Counted from the first letter of the stretch, positions 1 to 10,195 are shown. The stretch: DNA of 21,167 nucleotides from Chara braunii (GCA_003427395.1 BFEA01000593.1:11455-32621), one strand, 5' to 3'. Translations and numbers: made by a program. Notes: a model not told the origin generated them from the sequence alone.

Positions 1-31
<31 letters not shown>

Positions 32-142
32 GGAACTTAGGTAAGGCTGCCCTTTTCTTTTTTTTTTGTTTTTTTTTTGTTTGTAAAGCTGCTCTTATCA
101 CCTGGCCCAGTAAGTCTGTCGGCCTTGATGTTAAAATAAAAA
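1..142. repeat. Poly-A start and T-rich low-complexity segment
   Basis: Positions 1-29 are pure A, probably the tail of a retroposon whose body lies outside the window. T-rich low-complexity DNA follows (about 52-85). Positions 89-104 read AGCTGCTCTTATCACC, which resembles part of the 3' module of the LINE/short retroposon family described below, but the match is too short to call a copy. Confidence 0.6.
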
Positions 143-341
143 GGCGTAACTACCCCGGAGTCACAAAAACAAAAAGTTTGATATTACACTTTCGGGCCAA
201 ACCAGTTTCGAATTGCACTCCAGGCAATGTATACGAGCCACGTTTCCTGTCAGGTACCAATTGCCCAGAGTGCAGTTCTAAACTCTTTTTGGCCGGAAGT
301 GTAATTTCAAACTGTTGCTGTGACTCCCGCCTAGTTACCCC
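143..341. mobile_element. MITE-like inverted-repeat element, family member A
   Basis: The left arm (143 to about 229) is an imperfect inverted repeat of the right arm (about 258-341). The left arm starts GGCGTAACTACC and contains GAGTCACAAAAAC, TTTGATATTACACTT and GAATTGCACTCC. The reverse complement of the right arm gives GGGGTAACTAGG, GAGTCACAGCAAC, TTTGAAATTACACTT and GAACTGCACTCT in the same order. The spacer is only about 28 bp, so the whole element could fold into one long hairpin. No transposase is encoded, so it would be non-autonomous. No clean target-site duplication is visible because both flanks are A-rich. Related copies lie at 2255-2422 and about 748-925. The superfamily is not assigned. 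Confidence 0.7.
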
Positions 342-393
342 AAAAAAGAAGAAAAACGTTTGTAGTTTTTCAAAAAGGGGGTAAGGCCCAAAA

Positions 394-471
394 CACCTTC
401 TGGCCTATCTCGGTTGGTACACCCCTGAACTTTTGCAATACAGACCGGAGTTCGAACTCCACTGGAAGCAG
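394..471 (+). other. tRNA-like segment, possible SINE head or tRNA relic
   Basis: TGGCCTATCTCGGTTGGTA resembles a pol III A box (D arm), and about 30 nt downstream GGAGTTCGAACTCC resembles a B box (T arm). The ends CACCTTC and GAAGCAG could form a weak acceptor stem. The T stem does not fit a normal 5-bp stem with a 7-nt loop, and the anticodon arm has extra bases, so this is not a functional tRNA. It may be a decayed tRNA pseudogene or the head of a tRNA-derived SINE, but I see no tail belonging to it. Confidence 0.25.
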
Positions 472-747
472 ATGCGTGCGTATACCAGAAGTCTCAATTA
501 CCTAGGGCCGGTCGGTTCAATGGTCATATCTCAATGCTGACGCCCTTTTCAAAAAACAGAAAGCAAAATAAAAGGGCCAAAAGTGACAGCTGGCTTGCTA
601 CCGTCCTTCCCGAAAATAAGACTGAGGGCATAGTACTCACACTAGCATGCATTGTCATACAATCGTAAATTATAGGTGATTTTTTGAGTAAGAGAGAGAA
701 CTTTGCATGTGAGTAGTGTGGTTGGGCGACACACAACAGGAGAAGAT
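472..747. other. No recognised feature
   Basis: I see no coding potential or repeat family here beyond short A-rich and GA-rich patches. Short ORFs on the minus strand show no recognisable motif. Confidence 0.4.
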
Positions 748-925
748 GGGGTAGCTATGCGGTTATCACAAAAACAGACTGTTTGAAAATGCATTCGGAA
801 CAGGGTTTCTGCAGTCCAGTCAGGCGCTAAGTTCCAAATGCATTTGAAACTCCGCTTTGCAGAAAGGTGGTGCGGCCGAGTTTCCAAACTGCACTTCAGT
901 CTTCCAGGTAGCGTTTGGCCCAGGG
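748..925. mobile_element. Degenerate relative of the inverted-repeat family, member C
   Basis: The left edge GGGGTAGCTATGCGG followed by TTATCACAAAAAC matches the ends of the elements at 143 and 2255. Inside, GTTTGAAAATGCATTCGGAAC (781-801) is the inverted repeat of 831-850 around a 29-nt spacer. AGTTTCCAAACTGCACTTCAG near 880-900 resembles the inner arm of the other members. The right edge is not clear, so the end given is approximate. It is more diverged than the other two members. Confidence 0.45.
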
Positions 926-1091
926 CCTGCCCGTGGCCATAGCCCCGGGTTTGAAAAGGCAGGAAGGCGGAAGGCGGCGGGCGGTCCACGATCGAACAGG
1001 CGAACCCGTGGCTGTCCGAATTCCCGCCATCTCCCTCTTCCTCCCTTTTTCCCTATCCCCTTCCCCGCTTTCTCCACCAGCTGCCCTCGTT

Positions 1092-1093
<2 letters not shown>

Positions 1094-1164
<71 letters not shown>
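1094..1164. repeat. (TC)n microsatellite
   Basis: About 35 uninterrupted TC dinucleotides form a homopyrimidine/homopurine mirror-repeat tract, followed by TGTGATA and an A-rich stretch. Open reading frames across it (Ser-Leu or Arg-Glu repeats) are artefacts of the repeat. Confidence 0.97.
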
Positions 1165-1167
<3 letters not shown>

Positions 1168-1333
1168 ATAAAAAAAAAAGAAAGAAAACAGCGGTGATGA
1201 TATTTGATATGATGTGATATCCGATGGGCCTGACATATGATGCGGGATCTGACATGTGATCCACCTATAAACCTGGGCCTTAATCTTTGAAAGCTTTAAG
1301 CTGAAGGCTCAAAGGTTGCAAGCGTTTTTCTTA

Positions 1334-1359
1334 GGGGGCTGACGTACGTGCAAGCCCCC
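1334..1359. other. Short perfect hairpin
   Basis: GGGGGCT (1334-1340) pairs with AGCCCCC (1353-1359) across a 12-nt loop that itself contains the palindrome ACGTACGT. No T-run follows on either strand at the expected terminator distance. Its role is unknown, and it may be a remnant of an inverted-repeat element. Confidence 0.5.
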
Positions 1360-1409
1360 CCCTTTACGCCTTTTCAAAGTTTCTTTTTCTGTTTTTTCTT
1401 TTTTGGTAT

Positions 1410-1435
1410 AAGGGCGACGGCCTTCGGATATCATC
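1410..1435 (-). repeat. 3' end of a second retroposon family (tail fragment)
   Basis: AAGGGCGACGGCC then TTCGGATATCATC recurs at 18282-18307 with two mismatches. Both copies are preceded on the plus strand by a T-rich run. Read on the minus strand this is a short conserved sequence followed by an A-rich tail, as expected of a 3' end of a SINE or LINE. The rest of that element is not recognisable here. Confidence 0.4.
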
Positions 1436-1478
1436 TTTGAAGTTTGAACTGACCAGCCCCACAGTGAATTCAGAATTT

Positions 1479-1630
1479 CAGAGTTATATCCCCCAGCAGG
1501 TGCAGCTCCCCACCAATAGATGGATCCTTCACCCGGAGCTCCACTTGAGAGCGCTGCTCTTATCACCCCCACAAGTGTTTCCTCCCACCGGAAAGAAAAA
1601 AAACAAAAACAAAAAAAACAGAGTTATATC
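1479..1630 (+). mobile_element. Short retroposon with 12-bp target-site duplications
   Basis: The body (1491-1618) starts CCCCAGCAGGTGCAGC, carries CTCCCCACCAATAGATGG and GCTGCTCTTATCACCCC, and ends in an A-rich tail. Both sides carry the perfect direct repeat CAGAGTTATATC (1479-1490 and 1619-1630), the mark of target-primed insertion. The body is a 5'-truncated version of the module found at the 3' ends of LINE copies 1 and 2. A small stem CACTTG/CAAGTG spans the segment upstream of the tail, where other members also have a hairpin. It encodes no protein. It could be a very short LINE truncation or a SINE with a LINE-derived tail. Confidence 0.85.
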
Positions 1631-2254
1631 TACTTATCTGATACGATCCAAAGTAGAGCGCAGAGGCCGGGACCGACTAGGTCCGATTTACACCTGTGCT
1701 CTGTGGTTTTCGATCACGTGCGGCCGTCTGTGACAAACGTCAATTGTTGATCGTGTACACTGCTAGTGTCGATTGTCTTCGTTTTCGTGGAGGTAGCTGC
1801 CCATCGGCCAGTAGAAAATTTTCAAATTTATTTGTTGGGCATTTAGTTGGCCACTTTGCGTTGGCGGGAAGCTTCAATTCTATGGGTTTTTTTTTTGGGG
1901 GGGGGATGTTTTTGAAGCTTCGCGCCGTGATTTTTTTATGTGCAGAAGTAGAGAATAGTAAGATTTCCATGGAAGACTGACAGTTCAACGCGCTGTGGCA
2001 GACGGTGTCATTGTAGGCCAGTTGCTTTCCTTGCCTTTTCCCCGGCGCTAAGTCTTGAGAAAGAGGGATGCACATGCTGTGCTGTCATGATGTCGATGTC
2101 AGACTTATTTTTTTTATTTGTCTGGGTCCTTTTCTTTGCATTAGTGTAAATGAAAAATAGCATTGTTTATATGTTTTTAAATAAGAAAAGACCGCCACAC
2201 ACCGTGTTAAACGATGCTAGTCGGTCCGAGCCCCAGTTTTGTTATAAAAAAAAA
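1631..2254. other. No recognised feature
   Basis: This segment of mixed composition has G-rich and T-rich runs near 1889-1906 and 2107-2120. Short ORFs on both strands carry no motif I can name. No repeat shared with the rest of the window was found. Confidence 0.4.
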
Positions 2255-2422
2255 GGGGAAACTATGCAGGAGTCACAAACATGAGTTATAATTGCACTAT
2301 GGGCCAACATACAGTTTCTAATTGCAGTCCGGGCAATGCATACAACCCAGCTTTCTGGACAGGTCGGGTGCCCGAAGTGCAATTGCAAACTGTATATTGC
2401 CCCATACTGCAATTATCACTCT
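2255..2422. mobile_element. MITE-like inverted-repeat element, family member B
   Basis: It starts GGGGAAACTATGCAGGAG followed by TCACAAAC. The left arm has TATAATTGCACTATGGGCC and TTTCTAATTGCAGTCCGGGC. The right arm in reverse complement has GATAATTGCAGTATGGGGC and TTTGCAATTGCACTTCGGGC. The centre (ACCCAGCTTTCTGGACAGGT) aligns with the centre of the element at 143-341, so the two are copies of one family. The outermost part of the right arm is lost or too diverged to see. It is non-coding. Confidence 0.65.
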
Positions 2423-2814
2423 TTTATTTTTTTACATCACTAGTGCTTAACTCCTTCACGAGAGGCTGTTGTTGCGTTTCGACTTCAGTGTTTAGTGACA
2501 TCACATGGGGTTGCTGCCACGCCTCTTATTCAAGTTTGAGCTAGAGTATGTGATTGGGGCCGTGACTTTTGTGTATCACTGTCCGTCCTTTGATTTGTCA
2601 TGTTTTTTTCCCTTGAGATATTGTAATTGTGATTCTTCGTTTAGATTCAAGTGATAGGTCATTTGTGGCTGATTTTCCCTAAGCTGTGGTTGTCTTTCTG
2701 ATATTCTTCCATAGGTGTTTTTTTTTAATGATTTCGCTTTCTTGATTGTGAATTGTTAAAAAGTAGAGTTCGATTAGAAGTGATATTCTACAAAACGGCG
2801 GCCTGTTGGACACC
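2423..2814. other. AT-rich segment, no recognised feature
   Basis: This is T-rich DNA with no ORF of interest and no match to other repeats in the window. It abuts the 5' truncation point of LINE copy 1, so it is likely the host sequence into which that LINE inserted. I could not find a matching target-site duplication after the poly-A at 7950-7972. Confidence 0.4.
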
Positions 2815-2819
2815 GAAAG

Positions 2820-5800
2820 GTGGCTCCCCATGTAAAAACACTACTGAACAAAATAGTAGAAGCACTTTACGGCAGGGATAAGGCTTGGAAACTCAGCCTG
2901 CGACAAGCCGATCTTGACCTGCGTTCAATCAACGTCAACGGGCTGGCATCAGCAAAACAATCCAAAAGACAAGCAATTATAGACCAGCTCAAAGGGGTAG
3001 ATGGGAGAAAATGGCCAGATGTAGTATGCCTGCAGGAAACTCACCTCATGGACAACCCAGACCACAACCACCTGCATAAAGTGTTGTGGCCCCACCCAGC
3101 TTTCAGGGCACACACCCCCTGGCCAGGGAGTGGGGGTGTGGCCATCTGGCTTCCTCCTGACACACACGGGTAGAGATGCTAAACTGGGCAGCAGACCAGG
3201 AGGAAGGCAGATGGGTTTATCTGCTCGCTATGTTGGAAATAGAAGTAGTCTGTATATTAAATATATACGCTCCTAATGATCGGACAGCGCGCCAGCGTTT
3301 TTTGGAATCCCTGAAAGACAAGCTTCCAGTGGGCATCCCCGTGATCATAGTGGGCGACTTTAACGCTGCTCCGGACCGTGTGTAAGACAGATGGAAAATC
3401 CCTTCACCGTGCCCCACATATATTCAAAATGACGAAAGAATCATTGCGGAATTAAAATAATCTCTTAATCTTTTTGATACCTTTAGAAGACACTTCCCAA
3501 ATGATCGCCGTTACACTTGTTTTCGAAAAAACAGAACAGAAAAAGCAACGAGGTCCCGAATCGATCTAATCCTAATCTCAGAGGAAATACAAGGAGCCCT
3601 CCAAATCGCCGAAATCTTCCCACAAAGCCCATACCCCGGCCTGGACCACGCAATGTGTGTCGCTATCTTCTCGTTTAGGAAAAAAACAGACCAGGGTTGG
3701 GGGTTCTATAAACTAAACACCTCCCTCCTGACCATCGAACGCTTCAAAGGGTATCTCAAAGATGTCTGGTCCTTCTAGCAAAAACAGAGGGACCAGATAG
3801 ACGACAATATTGTACGGTTCAACAACGGCCTGACATTTCTGGGTCGCAAGTGTAATGAATACTTTAAACTTCTCACGCGACAACGCCACACTGAAGAGGT
3901 GGATCTACAACATAAACTGCAACAGCTGCAGCACCAGGAGGAAAACGCAGAAAACAACACACAACAAGACGAGATAGCCAACAATGTTAAAAATCTCGAA
4001 ACCCGTCTCCTACAACGTATGGAAAACCGATGGCAAGGAATCAGAATACGGGGAAAACTCTTTAGACACAACACGGAAGGGGCAATGGACTCACGGTACT
4101 TTGCGCTGGCCAAGGCGAAGGCCGGAAGATCTGTAATAGAGGCCCTGGAAGACCCCAAACACAACCAAGGCCCCCTACACACATCTACTGCAAGCTGAAA
4201 AAAAAAAGCAAGGGATTTTTATCAAGACCTGTTCACATCCGACTGTGGCCACGTACCTTTAGCACACCGCACGGCGAAAATTGAGGAATTTCTGTGCCCA
4301 TTAGACAAAACCCTAAATGAGCAGCAAAGAGACGCCCTGGACAAACCCCTGTCCAAAGAGGAAATATGGACAACATTACTCCAAATGGAAGAAGAAAAGA
4401 CCCCGGGAATAGACGGGCTGCCAAAAGAATTATGGGAGGTAATGTGGACAAACATTTCACAAGACCTCATGGACTATTACCGGGCAGTATGGGCAACTGG
4501 CCAGACAGGGGAGATAGTGAGCCAGAGTGTCCTAATGCTCCTGTACAAGAAAGGGGAAAGGACCAATATTAGGAATTACAGACCTATCGCCTTACTCACC
4601 GTGGTATACAAATTAATGGCTAAAGCCTTGGCCAACCGGTTGTTGCCGGTCATGCCTGACATCATACACCCGGACCAAACTGGCTTCATTCACGGAAGGA
4701 ACATTCAGGACAATGTCCTACTAGTAAATGAAGTGATCAAACTAACAAGACAGTCCAAAAGCAATGCAACGATCATCTTCATCGATTTTGAAAAAACATA
4801 TGACCATGTGGACTGGCTGTTCCTAGACAAATGTTTGGAGAAACTCAACTATGGTCCGTGCTTCAGGCGCTGGGTAAAGATCCTCCACACAAATGCAATG
4901 ACTGGAGTCATGGTGAATGGCAATCTAGCCCCACCCATAAAGCTCCAAAGGTCAGTTATGCAAGGGGACCCCTTAGCCCCGTACTTGTTCGTCATTGCCA
5001 TGGAAGCTCTGGCCGCCAACCTAAGGAAACACAAGAATATCCAAAGAATACAAGTGTCTTCAATACCGCAGGACGCAATTTCAGTATGCTCTCTGTTCGC
5101 GGATGACCTAACACTAATGATCGAGGTTTCCCATGCATCGATGACGGAAGTCCAACACATGATGGACCGCTTTTGTAGACTGGCAGATATGAAGGTCAAC
5201 TGAGGAAACAAAACCCAGGGCTGGTGGTTACACCACCAAGGAGTGAGACCCCCGGTCGAACCCAAACTCAAATGGCTACCCAAGGAAGCCCCGCTTAGGG
5301 TGCTAGGGGTGTTGATGTCAGCAGAAGGTAGGCCAGCTACAAATAATCAATGGATCGCTGGTCCGCCTCAGGAAAAGATGACACTATGGAAGAACAAACA
5401 TACCTCGTTGATAGGGTGCTCCCTAATAGTAAATAACGTGATTCTGGCCTCCTTGTGGTACAAATCTACCATCTGGGCCCTGGACAAGAACGCCCTGTGT
5501 CCCTTGCAGCGCCAGATAGCCGCCTTCCTATGGAGAGGAAATCATGAGGAGCGTAATGTGATCAGTCGAGTGGCTTGGCAATCTGTAACCCAACCTAAAT
5601 CGAAAGGAGGTTTGGGCATAATAGACCCCTTGTTGCAAACTAAGGCTCTTGCATTACAATGGCTCAAACGCCTCCTTTTTAACCAAGACACCCCGTGGAA
5701 GGAGCTAGCCTTGGAACAGATTGCCCGCCTGGCGCCACAAACAGCAGAGGAGAGTGACCCGCCGATGTGGCTGGAAAACAGGGAATGACCCATCCCAAGA

Positions 5801-7453
5801 AGAGGCGCGTGGCAGCGTCACCCCTCCCCGGACTCATCCAGACAAGCAGCAAGGGCTGACCTGCGAAACGACCCCTTTTGGCCGGACCTCCTGCAAACAT
5901 GGAGAGGTCTACCCCTGCCGGGTAAAACTCCACCAGAAAGATGGAAAGAGGTGGATCGACAACCGCTTTTTGGAAATAGATGGATAACAGACTCGAAGGG
6001 TCAAACCCTTCATTGCATGGACCCCCCATGGCAAGGCTGGGTCAGGCGAGGTGTAACAAGGGTACATGATTTATGAGACAAGGAACAAAGGAATTGGATT
6101 GACCTGAGCCAACTAAGAAAGAGACTACGCTACTTTCATCGACCGGAGGATGCCTTGGAAGACATAATTGAAAAGATCCCCCTAGCCTGGTGGAGAATCC
6201 TAAGGAAGGGCCCCGCCCTTCAAGAATCGGACTGGGTGGCATTGAGGGATCGTTCAAGTCAGGTGGGCAGCGTAGTCCACTGCGAACCGGATGGATTCAT
6301 AAGAGTCAACCTCTTCCAAATAGGCCGGAACAACATACTCCAAATAACTTCTCCAGAAGAAACAATACTATGCCAGAAAGAGGACTTATTCAGAATCAGA
6401 GTGCTCCACGAAAAGGAGCAATGGATCGCTTACTGGCCCCAGACCCCGATCCACCAACTCGCCCTAGACCCCGTAGAATGAACATGGACCATACCCGCGG
6501 GGGAGGGCAGGAAACTCACCAGATCATTATTCGGCCTTACAGTTAAATCGACCTACAAACTCCTCAGGTCGAAACTAAACCTTCAGGATCGGGTGGAGGC
6601 ACGTTGGATGAACCACCTAAACGTTGACAAGCACAAGCTACGAAATATAAAGTGGTTTAGAACGATAAAGGAAAACCCAACAAAATTTGCCTCACTGCAA
6701 TGACAGATTGAGCACCGATGCCTGCCAACAAATGATTGGTTGATCGCAAGAACAAACTTAGAACAGAGAGGACTTGCCCTCCCCTGGTGTAGGCTCTGCA
6801 CGAATGCGTTCCCCTCAAGGAAAGTGCCAGAAACAATCGAATACATTTTTCTTCAGTGCGCTGGAGCAGTGTGGCTGTGGAGATGGTGGGATAGAATCTG
6901 GGATCAACTAGAAACCCAGATCCAGTGGCCGTGGGATTGGAAAGCTTTGCTATGCGAGGCCTACCCTTACGACCAACTCGATGACTTCACCAGCCATATG
7001 TTTTAACTGAGCCGCAGGGCGGTGCTCTGGGCCCTCTGGCGACGACGTTGTACATATGAAATGGCCAAAGCACGACTGGAAGGCCCGAAGTTCACGGAAA
7101 GCATACAACAACAGATCCAAACCGAAATCTCATAAAAATGGGAGAAAGTCAGGGGGCAGATCCAACTACTACACTCACCAAAAGACATCCAACAAAAAAT
7201 TAAGGAGTTTAGCCTGAGCTGGCTTGGAGGTGACAACGGGAGGAGGATTGGGGAAGTTGAATGGAAAGGCGGCCAAAATGACCTCGGGGAAGGATAAGCG
7301 AGGTGGGATCTAGTAAGGGACTATAGGCTCGTCTTTCATGATTGGACTAAGATCGACACAGCAATTCCTATGAGACCTAGTGAAGACTTCCCTGATCCTT
7401 TCCTCCCCCCTTCAAATTGTTTGGTTGGTCTGGACTGGTATGGGCGAGATTGA
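2820..7453 (+). pseudogene. LINE ORF2 pseudogene: EEP endonuclease, reverse transcriptase, zf-RVT-like motif
   Basis: This encoded the replication protein of copy 1: target nicking and target-primed reverse transcription. The endonuclease (2820 to about 3760) shows SINVNGL, CLQETHL, GDFNAAPDR (from 3353), SRIDLIL and GLDHAMC, so the expected Asn, Glu, Asp and His residues are present. The reverse transcriptase shows NIRNYRPIALL, HPDQTGF, FIDFEKTYD (motif A, 4778-4804), MQGDP (motif B) and FADD (motif C, 5096-5107). The C-terminus has WRG...VAW...GGLGI and a CX2C...X4C motif (6788-6859) whose His is replaced by Tyr. One frameshift lies near 3173. From 3176 to 7450 the protein then stays in one frame with stops at 3383, 3458, 3776, 4196, 5201, 5786, 6074, 6479, 6701, 7004, 7133 and 7295. 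The stop at 7451 is probably the natural end. Non-functional as written. Confidence 0.9.
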
Positions 7454-7822
7454 GGACTCCAGGGACCTCAATTTGCTGGATGATTTGCAATGCTTCGATC
7501 CCTTCCCTTCGGTCGTTACCCTTAGCCACGGTGGGAGAACAGTGGTATGGAGGAGGGGGTTCGTAGTAGGCCCATCCTGCAGAATGATTATCCTCTGATA
7601 TATTTTCAAAGACACAGTACTAGGGAAGAGACAGTTCAGATTGAAGTTGGCGGGGGGAGGGAGGTACTAGTGTGTTACAGTAGGTATCTGGCGCCGGTTC
7701 TAAGGTGAAGAGGTTCCCCCCTCCCCCCCGTCCTGCTCAGTCAATCCCCTGGATGCCAGGGTAATCATTGCTGGCAGGACTCCCCCACAACGGTTCTTCA
7801 TTTGACATGCTGCAAATTCAAT

Positions 7823-7972
7823 CTGTATATGGGACGCTGGGCCCGTTTCCCAGCAGGTGATGCTCCCCACCAATAGATGGAACCTCACCCCAGGTGTTAG
7901 TGGTGTCTGCTCTTATCAGCACCACTAGCACTGGCGGGGCCGTGTTTTCAAAAAAAAAAAAAAAAAAAAAAA
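7823..7972 (+). repeat. LINE 3'-terminal module plus poly-A
   Basis: The shared 3' module starts TGTATATGGGACGCTGG, continues CAGCAGGTGATGCTCCCC and ACCAATAGATGG, and contains the hairpin TAGTGGTG / CACCACTA around TCTGCTCTTATCAG, then A23. It lies in the same position and orientation in LINE copy 2 (10353-10512, minus strand). In the LINE/SINE field such a tail is the likely recognition site for the reverse transcriptase, but that role is inferred here. Confidence 0.8.
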
Positions 7973-8138
7973 GTTTTGCCCCCCCCGTTCTTATATTTAA
8001 AAAAAACACTTTTTGAATGTCCTAAAGAGATTTGGGGTGCTTAGTGGTCCTAGGATGTTTTTAGGACTTAGGGATCCCTACCAACTTGTCTTATGTGGCT
8101 TCAACACTGTTATACTCGAGATTTGCGGTTGTTCGATG
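7973..8138. other. No recognised feature
   Basis: This holds C-rich and A-rich short runs followed by unassigned sequence, as flanking DNA downstream of LINE copy 1. No gene or repeat was recognised. Confidence 0.35.
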
Positions 8139-8400
8139 CCAGAACGACGCTGACCGGAACTGGGGTGTTGCCCTGTAACCTGCGATGCAGGAGCGTGAGG
8201 TCTGGTAGAGAGATCTGGGGAGGTCTGGGGGGGGCTTTCCACGGGACAACCAAGGGTCGCTGCTGGGACGACGCTGGTCGGAGCTGGAGTGAGTTGCGTT
8301 GCCCTGTAACCCAGCAAAAAGTGGGGGTGTGAGACATGGAAGAGAGCGGCAGAGTGTACAACAGTTTTGGAGAACGTTGGAAGGGTGTGTGTGGGTTTTC
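8139..8400 (+). repeat. R1 repeat family, two units
   Basis: Two units share GACGCTG, a GC-rich stretch, the core GTTGCCCTGTAACC (8167-8180 and 8298-8311) and GTGAGRYCTGG or GTGAGACATGG. The first also has TAGAGAGATCTGGGG. The same units occur at 17262-17560 on this strand and at 19575-19915 and 20230-21010 on the other. Unit spacing here is about 130 bp. No protein is encoded. The family is not identified. Confidence 0.6.
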
Positions 8401-9394
8401 AAGGTAGAGTTCGATTTATGTGATCTTATGTGTTTTTTCGTTGTAATCGATCGATCTGGAAACTTTTTTCTGAGCAAGATTCCTTATCTAAAATTCGTAA
8501 ATCAGAGCTTCGCTTTGATCCCAAAGAATGATTACCAAGATTGAATTACAAAATGGTTTCATAAAGTGGAATTGATGTCTTACGTTTATCCAACTCTGAT
8601 CCAATTCTAAATCCGACGTATTCCCCTATATTTGTATGGTCAAGCTTGGGCTCTTATTTCTTGAATTCGATATTCGATTTCATCTGTTTGAGGGATTTTA
8701 AAAAAAACAGGTCACAATTGAGTCCAAGGCTTTGATACTGTAGGGTTTGGGCTCATAGGTGCTGCTCTCCTTCAGGGTTTTGAGCCCCTCCCTGCGAGGG
8801 TTATACAAGGTGGGAGGTGTGATCCTTGAGAGGGTAGGGGCGGTATTGTGGGTTTGTTCTCTTCTGGGCCAGGTTGATTTGGATCGGATCAGCTACAACG
8901 GTTGGGAGAGAGGACAAGAGGTGCTGACTTCAGCAAGGTGAGAGATTGAGAGGTGTTTCACTTGGAGGGGGTGGGACATGAGGGAATGGGGATCTTCGGC
9001 TCCGTGGGGGCATACTGTAGGGGGTATGGTATGCTGTTGAGGGAGCAGGAGTGATTTAGGGGGCGGTTCTAAACTGGGGCCGGGAGGTGAGGGGGGGCAT
9101 TCCAGCGGAGGCAGTGAAAGGACAAGAGGTCGTTTTTTTGGGGGGGGAGGAGTAAGCCGCTCAGTTTCTTGTGAGCCTTTTACATCCAGCAGAGGCGTGA
9201 ATAGGCGCAGGAATTTCCATAGGGAGAGAAGTAGTTCCCTCCCGTCCTCTTCCCTTGTGGGAATAATAGGTGTTGATTGCCTTTTATGGCTACGATTCCT
9301 GCGCGACATGTATCTGAGTCCCCTGAAGTTTTTGATTTTTGAGGTTTCAACTGGAAAAATCTTCATACTTTTGGTGCTGGTGGCAGCGGACTGT
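8401..9394. other. No recognised gene; AT-rich then G-rich DNA
   Basis: Positions 8401-8760 are AT-rich without motifs, and 8760-9390 is G-rich on the plus strand. A 157-codon open frame on the minus strand (9366-8893) is proline-rich and ends in low-complexity sequence. I recognise no domain in it and treat it as a chance frame in G-rich DNA. The segment lies between an R1 and an R3 repeat in compatible orientation, so it may be the interior of a larger unidentified element. Confidence 0.4.
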
Positions 9395-9511
9395 GTTTGC
9401 TGTGATGGTTGGAGATAATGTGCTCTGCGGCGAAGGGGCTAGCCAGTAGGGCGGAAATAAGGTACAACAGCGGTGGAGACGGTGGCTCTACCCCGATTCG
9501 TCTTGCCGGAA
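9395..9511 (-). repeat. R3 repeat family member
   Basis: This is the reverse complement of a repeat found at 19140-19260, 19343-19460 and 19985-20095. Shared blocks read on this strand are GCGCTCTGCGG-like AATGTGCTCTGCGGC, GGGGCTAGCC, GGAAATAAGGTACAACAGCGG, GGTGGCTCTACC and TCTTGCCGGA at the end. The abrupt end at CTTGCCGGA is the same in several copies and may be a true element boundary. No coding function is visible. Confidence 0.6.
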
Positions 9512-9514
9512 TAA

Positions 9515-10195
9515 GGTTGAGAATCCTGGAAGTAGAGGGAGCAAGGAAGATGGGGAGGCCACAAAGTAATTACGGTTGTTAGTTCAGTACGAGATTACAG
9601 CCCAGTGGGGGGCGGCTGCGGAAAAGTTGAACCAGATGCACACCAGGGGCGATATCAACAGAATCATCTCAGTTCGGTGAGGACTGTTTGGGAGGGAAGA
9701 GGGAGGGCTGGGTAGCAAGGGTGAGGTGGGCAGGAGATGGGACAAGAGATGGGCAACAGGAACACCAACGGGAATATCGACAAGCGGAGGAGGTGGGACC
9801 GCAAGGGGGACAACAGACAGGGATTGAAAGGGATTATTAGCTGCTTTTTCATGAGTGGACAAAGGTTGACCATAACTATCCGTTACGCCCAACCCAAGAA
9901 TTCGCAGACCCCCTTCCCCCCCACCCATTGTCCCTGGAGGAGATGTTACCAGAGTCGCTATTCTCGGACATTGCCTAAGCACCCAAGTACCTAAGCAGTG
10001 CCATTTGGTGCCATCTACAGTGAAGCCGAACATCTTCCAGAAAGCTAAAGAACTTTTTCGACAAGAACACAGTGATTGGGACCAGGCGAGTAAATGGAAG
10101 GAGGTCCCCATTGGTGCCCCCCAGTGGCACCTTCTGTTTTTCATGAGCCTGGCCGCATGTCAGGGGGACCTGGTTTCCAGCGACAGGGTCTTTCC
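9515..10195 (+). mobile_element. LINE copy 3, strongly 5'-truncated 3' fragment
   Basis: This matches the C-terminal part of ORF2 of copies 1 and 2 plus 3' UTR, which no single ORF reveals. It is interrupted on the right by the poly-T of the minus-strand short retroposon at 10196. The last part contains ACCTGGTTTCCAGCGACAGG, reminiscent of ACCCGGTTTCCAGCAGG in the shared 3' module, so its own terminal module may have begun there. A small hairpin GGTGCC/GGCACC lies at about 10112-10130. Confidence 0.6.
9530..9978 (+). pseudogene. LINE ORF2 C-terminal fragment (copy 3)
   Basis: Two reading frames line up with copies 1 and 2. The first gives VEGARKMGRPQ, then after a change QWGAAAEKLNQMHTRGDIN, matching KWEKVRGQIQLLHSPKDI of copy 1. 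After a frameshift and a stop, the frame beginning at 9688 gives LGGKREGWVARVRWAGDG, which matches MGGEREGWIAKVEWSGDG of copy 2. From 9823 it reads IERDY-stop-LLFHEWTKVDHNYPLRP, matching RDYRLVFHDWTKID and RDYRLIFKDWTNIE. It ends with TAA at 9976-9978. This is only the last roughly 150 residues, with no catalytic domain. It is a dead fragment. Confidence 0.65.

Larger units (their letters stand above)
2815..7972 (+). mobile_element. LINE copy 1 (L1/Tx1-type non-LTR retrotransposon), 5' truncated
   Basis: This element consists of a decayed ORF2 (2820 to about 7453), a 3' UTR and a 23-nt poly-A (7950-7972). Homology to copy 2 begins about 30 nt into the element, at the ORF2 start region. ORF1 and the 5' UTR are missing, a typical result of incomplete reverse transcription. 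The 3' UTR shares three blocks with copy 2: ATCTGGCGCC...GTGAAGAG (7686-7712), CAGTCAATCCCCTGG through ATTGCTGGCA (7738-7776), and the roughly 130-nt terminal module starting TGTATATGGGACGCTGG. No target-site duplication was found, so the 5' edge is approximate. Confidence 0.85.

Noticed and set aside
394-471. A functional tRNA gene
   Set aside because: A- and B-box-like words are present but the T stem and anticodon arm do not form properly. Retained only as a low-confidence tRNA-like segment.
820-1264. Several overlapping ORFs of 100-138 codons on both strands around 1.1 kb
   Set aside because: They run through the (TC)n tract and encode Ser-Leu or Arg-Glu repeats, a low-complexity artefact.
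8893-9366. 157-codon minus-strand ORF, proline-rich
   Set aside because: No recognisable domain, G-rich template and low-complexity tail. Kept only as part of the unassigned segment.
9584-10144. 186-codon minus-strand ORF
   Set aside because: The same DNA read on the plus strand matches the C-terminus of LINE ORF2 (copy 3), so this is an antisense shadow.
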